Below, piece by piece: positions 4,827 to 5,171 of a stretch of 5,171 nucleotides of DNA. A model generated the notes under the pieces. That model was not told the origin of the DNA. It did no database searches and saw only the letters and a program-made list of their open reading frames with translations. The stretch's first letter is position 1; each line of letters starts with the position of its first letter. This DNA comes from JBBAGE01 sp041655055. GTDB taxonomy: Bacteria; Pseudomonadota; Alphaproteobacteria; Rhodobacterales; Rhodobacteraceae. Position numbers and translations under genes: made by a program. The stretch is from contig JBBAGE010000147.1 in NCBI GenBank assembly GCA_041655055.1, forward strand, positions 1 to 5,171, given 5' to 3'.

Positions 4827-5171
4827 ATGCCCGATGAATTTGCCCTCTTCCCCACTGGCCCGCAGCCCAGTGTCAAACGCCCGATGACCGGGCTGACCGT
4901 GCTGGTCGTCGAAGACTGCCGTTTCGCCAGCGAAGCATTGCGGCTTTTATGTCTGCGCTCGGGCGCGCGTATCCGGCGGGCCAGTTCGCTGACGGCGGCG
5001 CGCCGGCATCTGCGGGTTTATCGGCCCAGCGTGGTGATCGTGGATATCGGGCTGCCCGATGGGTCGGGAACCGAATTGATCGCCGAATTGTCGCGCGCGC
5101 AGCCGCGTGTTACCGCATTGATCGGCATTTCGGGCGATGCAGATGGCCACACCCGCGCCATGACGGCGGGG
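4827..5171 (+). CDS. Response regulator receiver-domain protein (5' part; runs off the right edge)
   Basis: The frame stays open from the ATG at 4827 to the window end (115 codons). The first 22 residues are a Pro-rich leader without known motif. A CheY-like receiver domain follows: LTVLVVEDC (23-31) gives strand 1 with the acidic pocket Glu29/Asp30, helix 1 is FASEALRLLCLRSG, and VVIVDIGLPDGSG (69-81) gives the phospho-acceptor Asp73. ALIGISGD (97-104) supplies the switch Ser102. The conserved lysine of strand 5 and any output domain lie beyond the window, so I cannot tell whether this is a stand-alone receiver or carries a DNA-binding or enzymatic domain. GGAG (4816-4819) is 7 bases before the ATG, a good ribosome binding site; an internal ATG at codon 20 (4884) is the other candidate start. 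No histidine kinase is visible here. The gene diverges from mce. Confidence 0.88.
   Translation, partial: MPDEFALFPTGPQPSVKRPMTGLTVLVVEDCRFASEALRLLCLRSGARIRRASSLTAARRHLRVYRPSVVIVDIGLPDGSGTELIAELSRAQPRVTALIGISGDADGHTRAMTAG

Noticed and set aside
1..5171. tRNA, rRNA, CRISPR, riboswitch, insertion sequence or phage features
   Set aside because: I saw no cloverleaf, spaced direct repeats, transposase motif or target-site duplication on either strand.

Overview
The window looks like ordinary chromosomal DNA of a GC-rich alphaproteobacterium, most likely of the Rhodobacterales (Rhodobacteraceae). This rests on the base composition, the protein sequences (a RimO, a DUF1467 protein and a methylmalonyl/ethylmalonyl-CoA epimerase typical of that group), the coupled epimerase-DUF1467 pair, and an intergenic hairpin element of a type I recall from that order. 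The taxonomic call is recognition from memory, not a search. Coding density is high: nine protein genes, two of them cut by the window edges. I see no rRNA, tRNA, CRISPR, insertion sequence, phage gene or sign of recent transfer.

Layout, left to right. The 3' part of rimO (+, to 1114) converges on an M48 lipoprotein metalloprotease gene (-, 1327-2040). Two strong adjacent hairpins lie in the 212-bp gap between them. The protease gene diverges from a small hypothetical gene (+, 2170-2406) that has no Shine-Dalgarno sequence and may be leaderless. Its stop codon abuts the stop of a DUF167/YggU gene (-, 2407-2670). A short divergent promoter region follows, then a two-gene unit (+): a YdjA-like nitroreductase (2740-3318) and an EI24/CysZ-like membrane protein (3315-4001), coupled by an ATGA overlap. 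This unit converges, with a 4-bp overlap of stop codons, on a second two-gene unit (-): the epimerase (4282-4686) followed by a DUF1467 membrane protein (3998-4282), coupled by a TGATG overlap. A 140-bp divergent region with a 12-bp perfect palindrome separates the epimerase from a response-regulator gene (+, 4827 to the window end), which is cut off after 115 codons.

How the genes work together. They are mostly unrelated housekeeping functions: ribosomal protein S12 modification, envelope proteolysis, a flavin oxidoreductase, acyl-CoA epimerisation for propionate or ethylmalonyl-CoA metabolism, and signalling. Only the two coupled pairs suggest a functional link between neighbours. I did not find a convincing undescribed system. 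The points most worth checking are the probably leaderless small gene, the tandem-hairpin element, the compact stop-to-stop junctions, the DUF1467 partner of the epimerase, and the palindrome with a CtrA-like half-site upstream of the response regulator.
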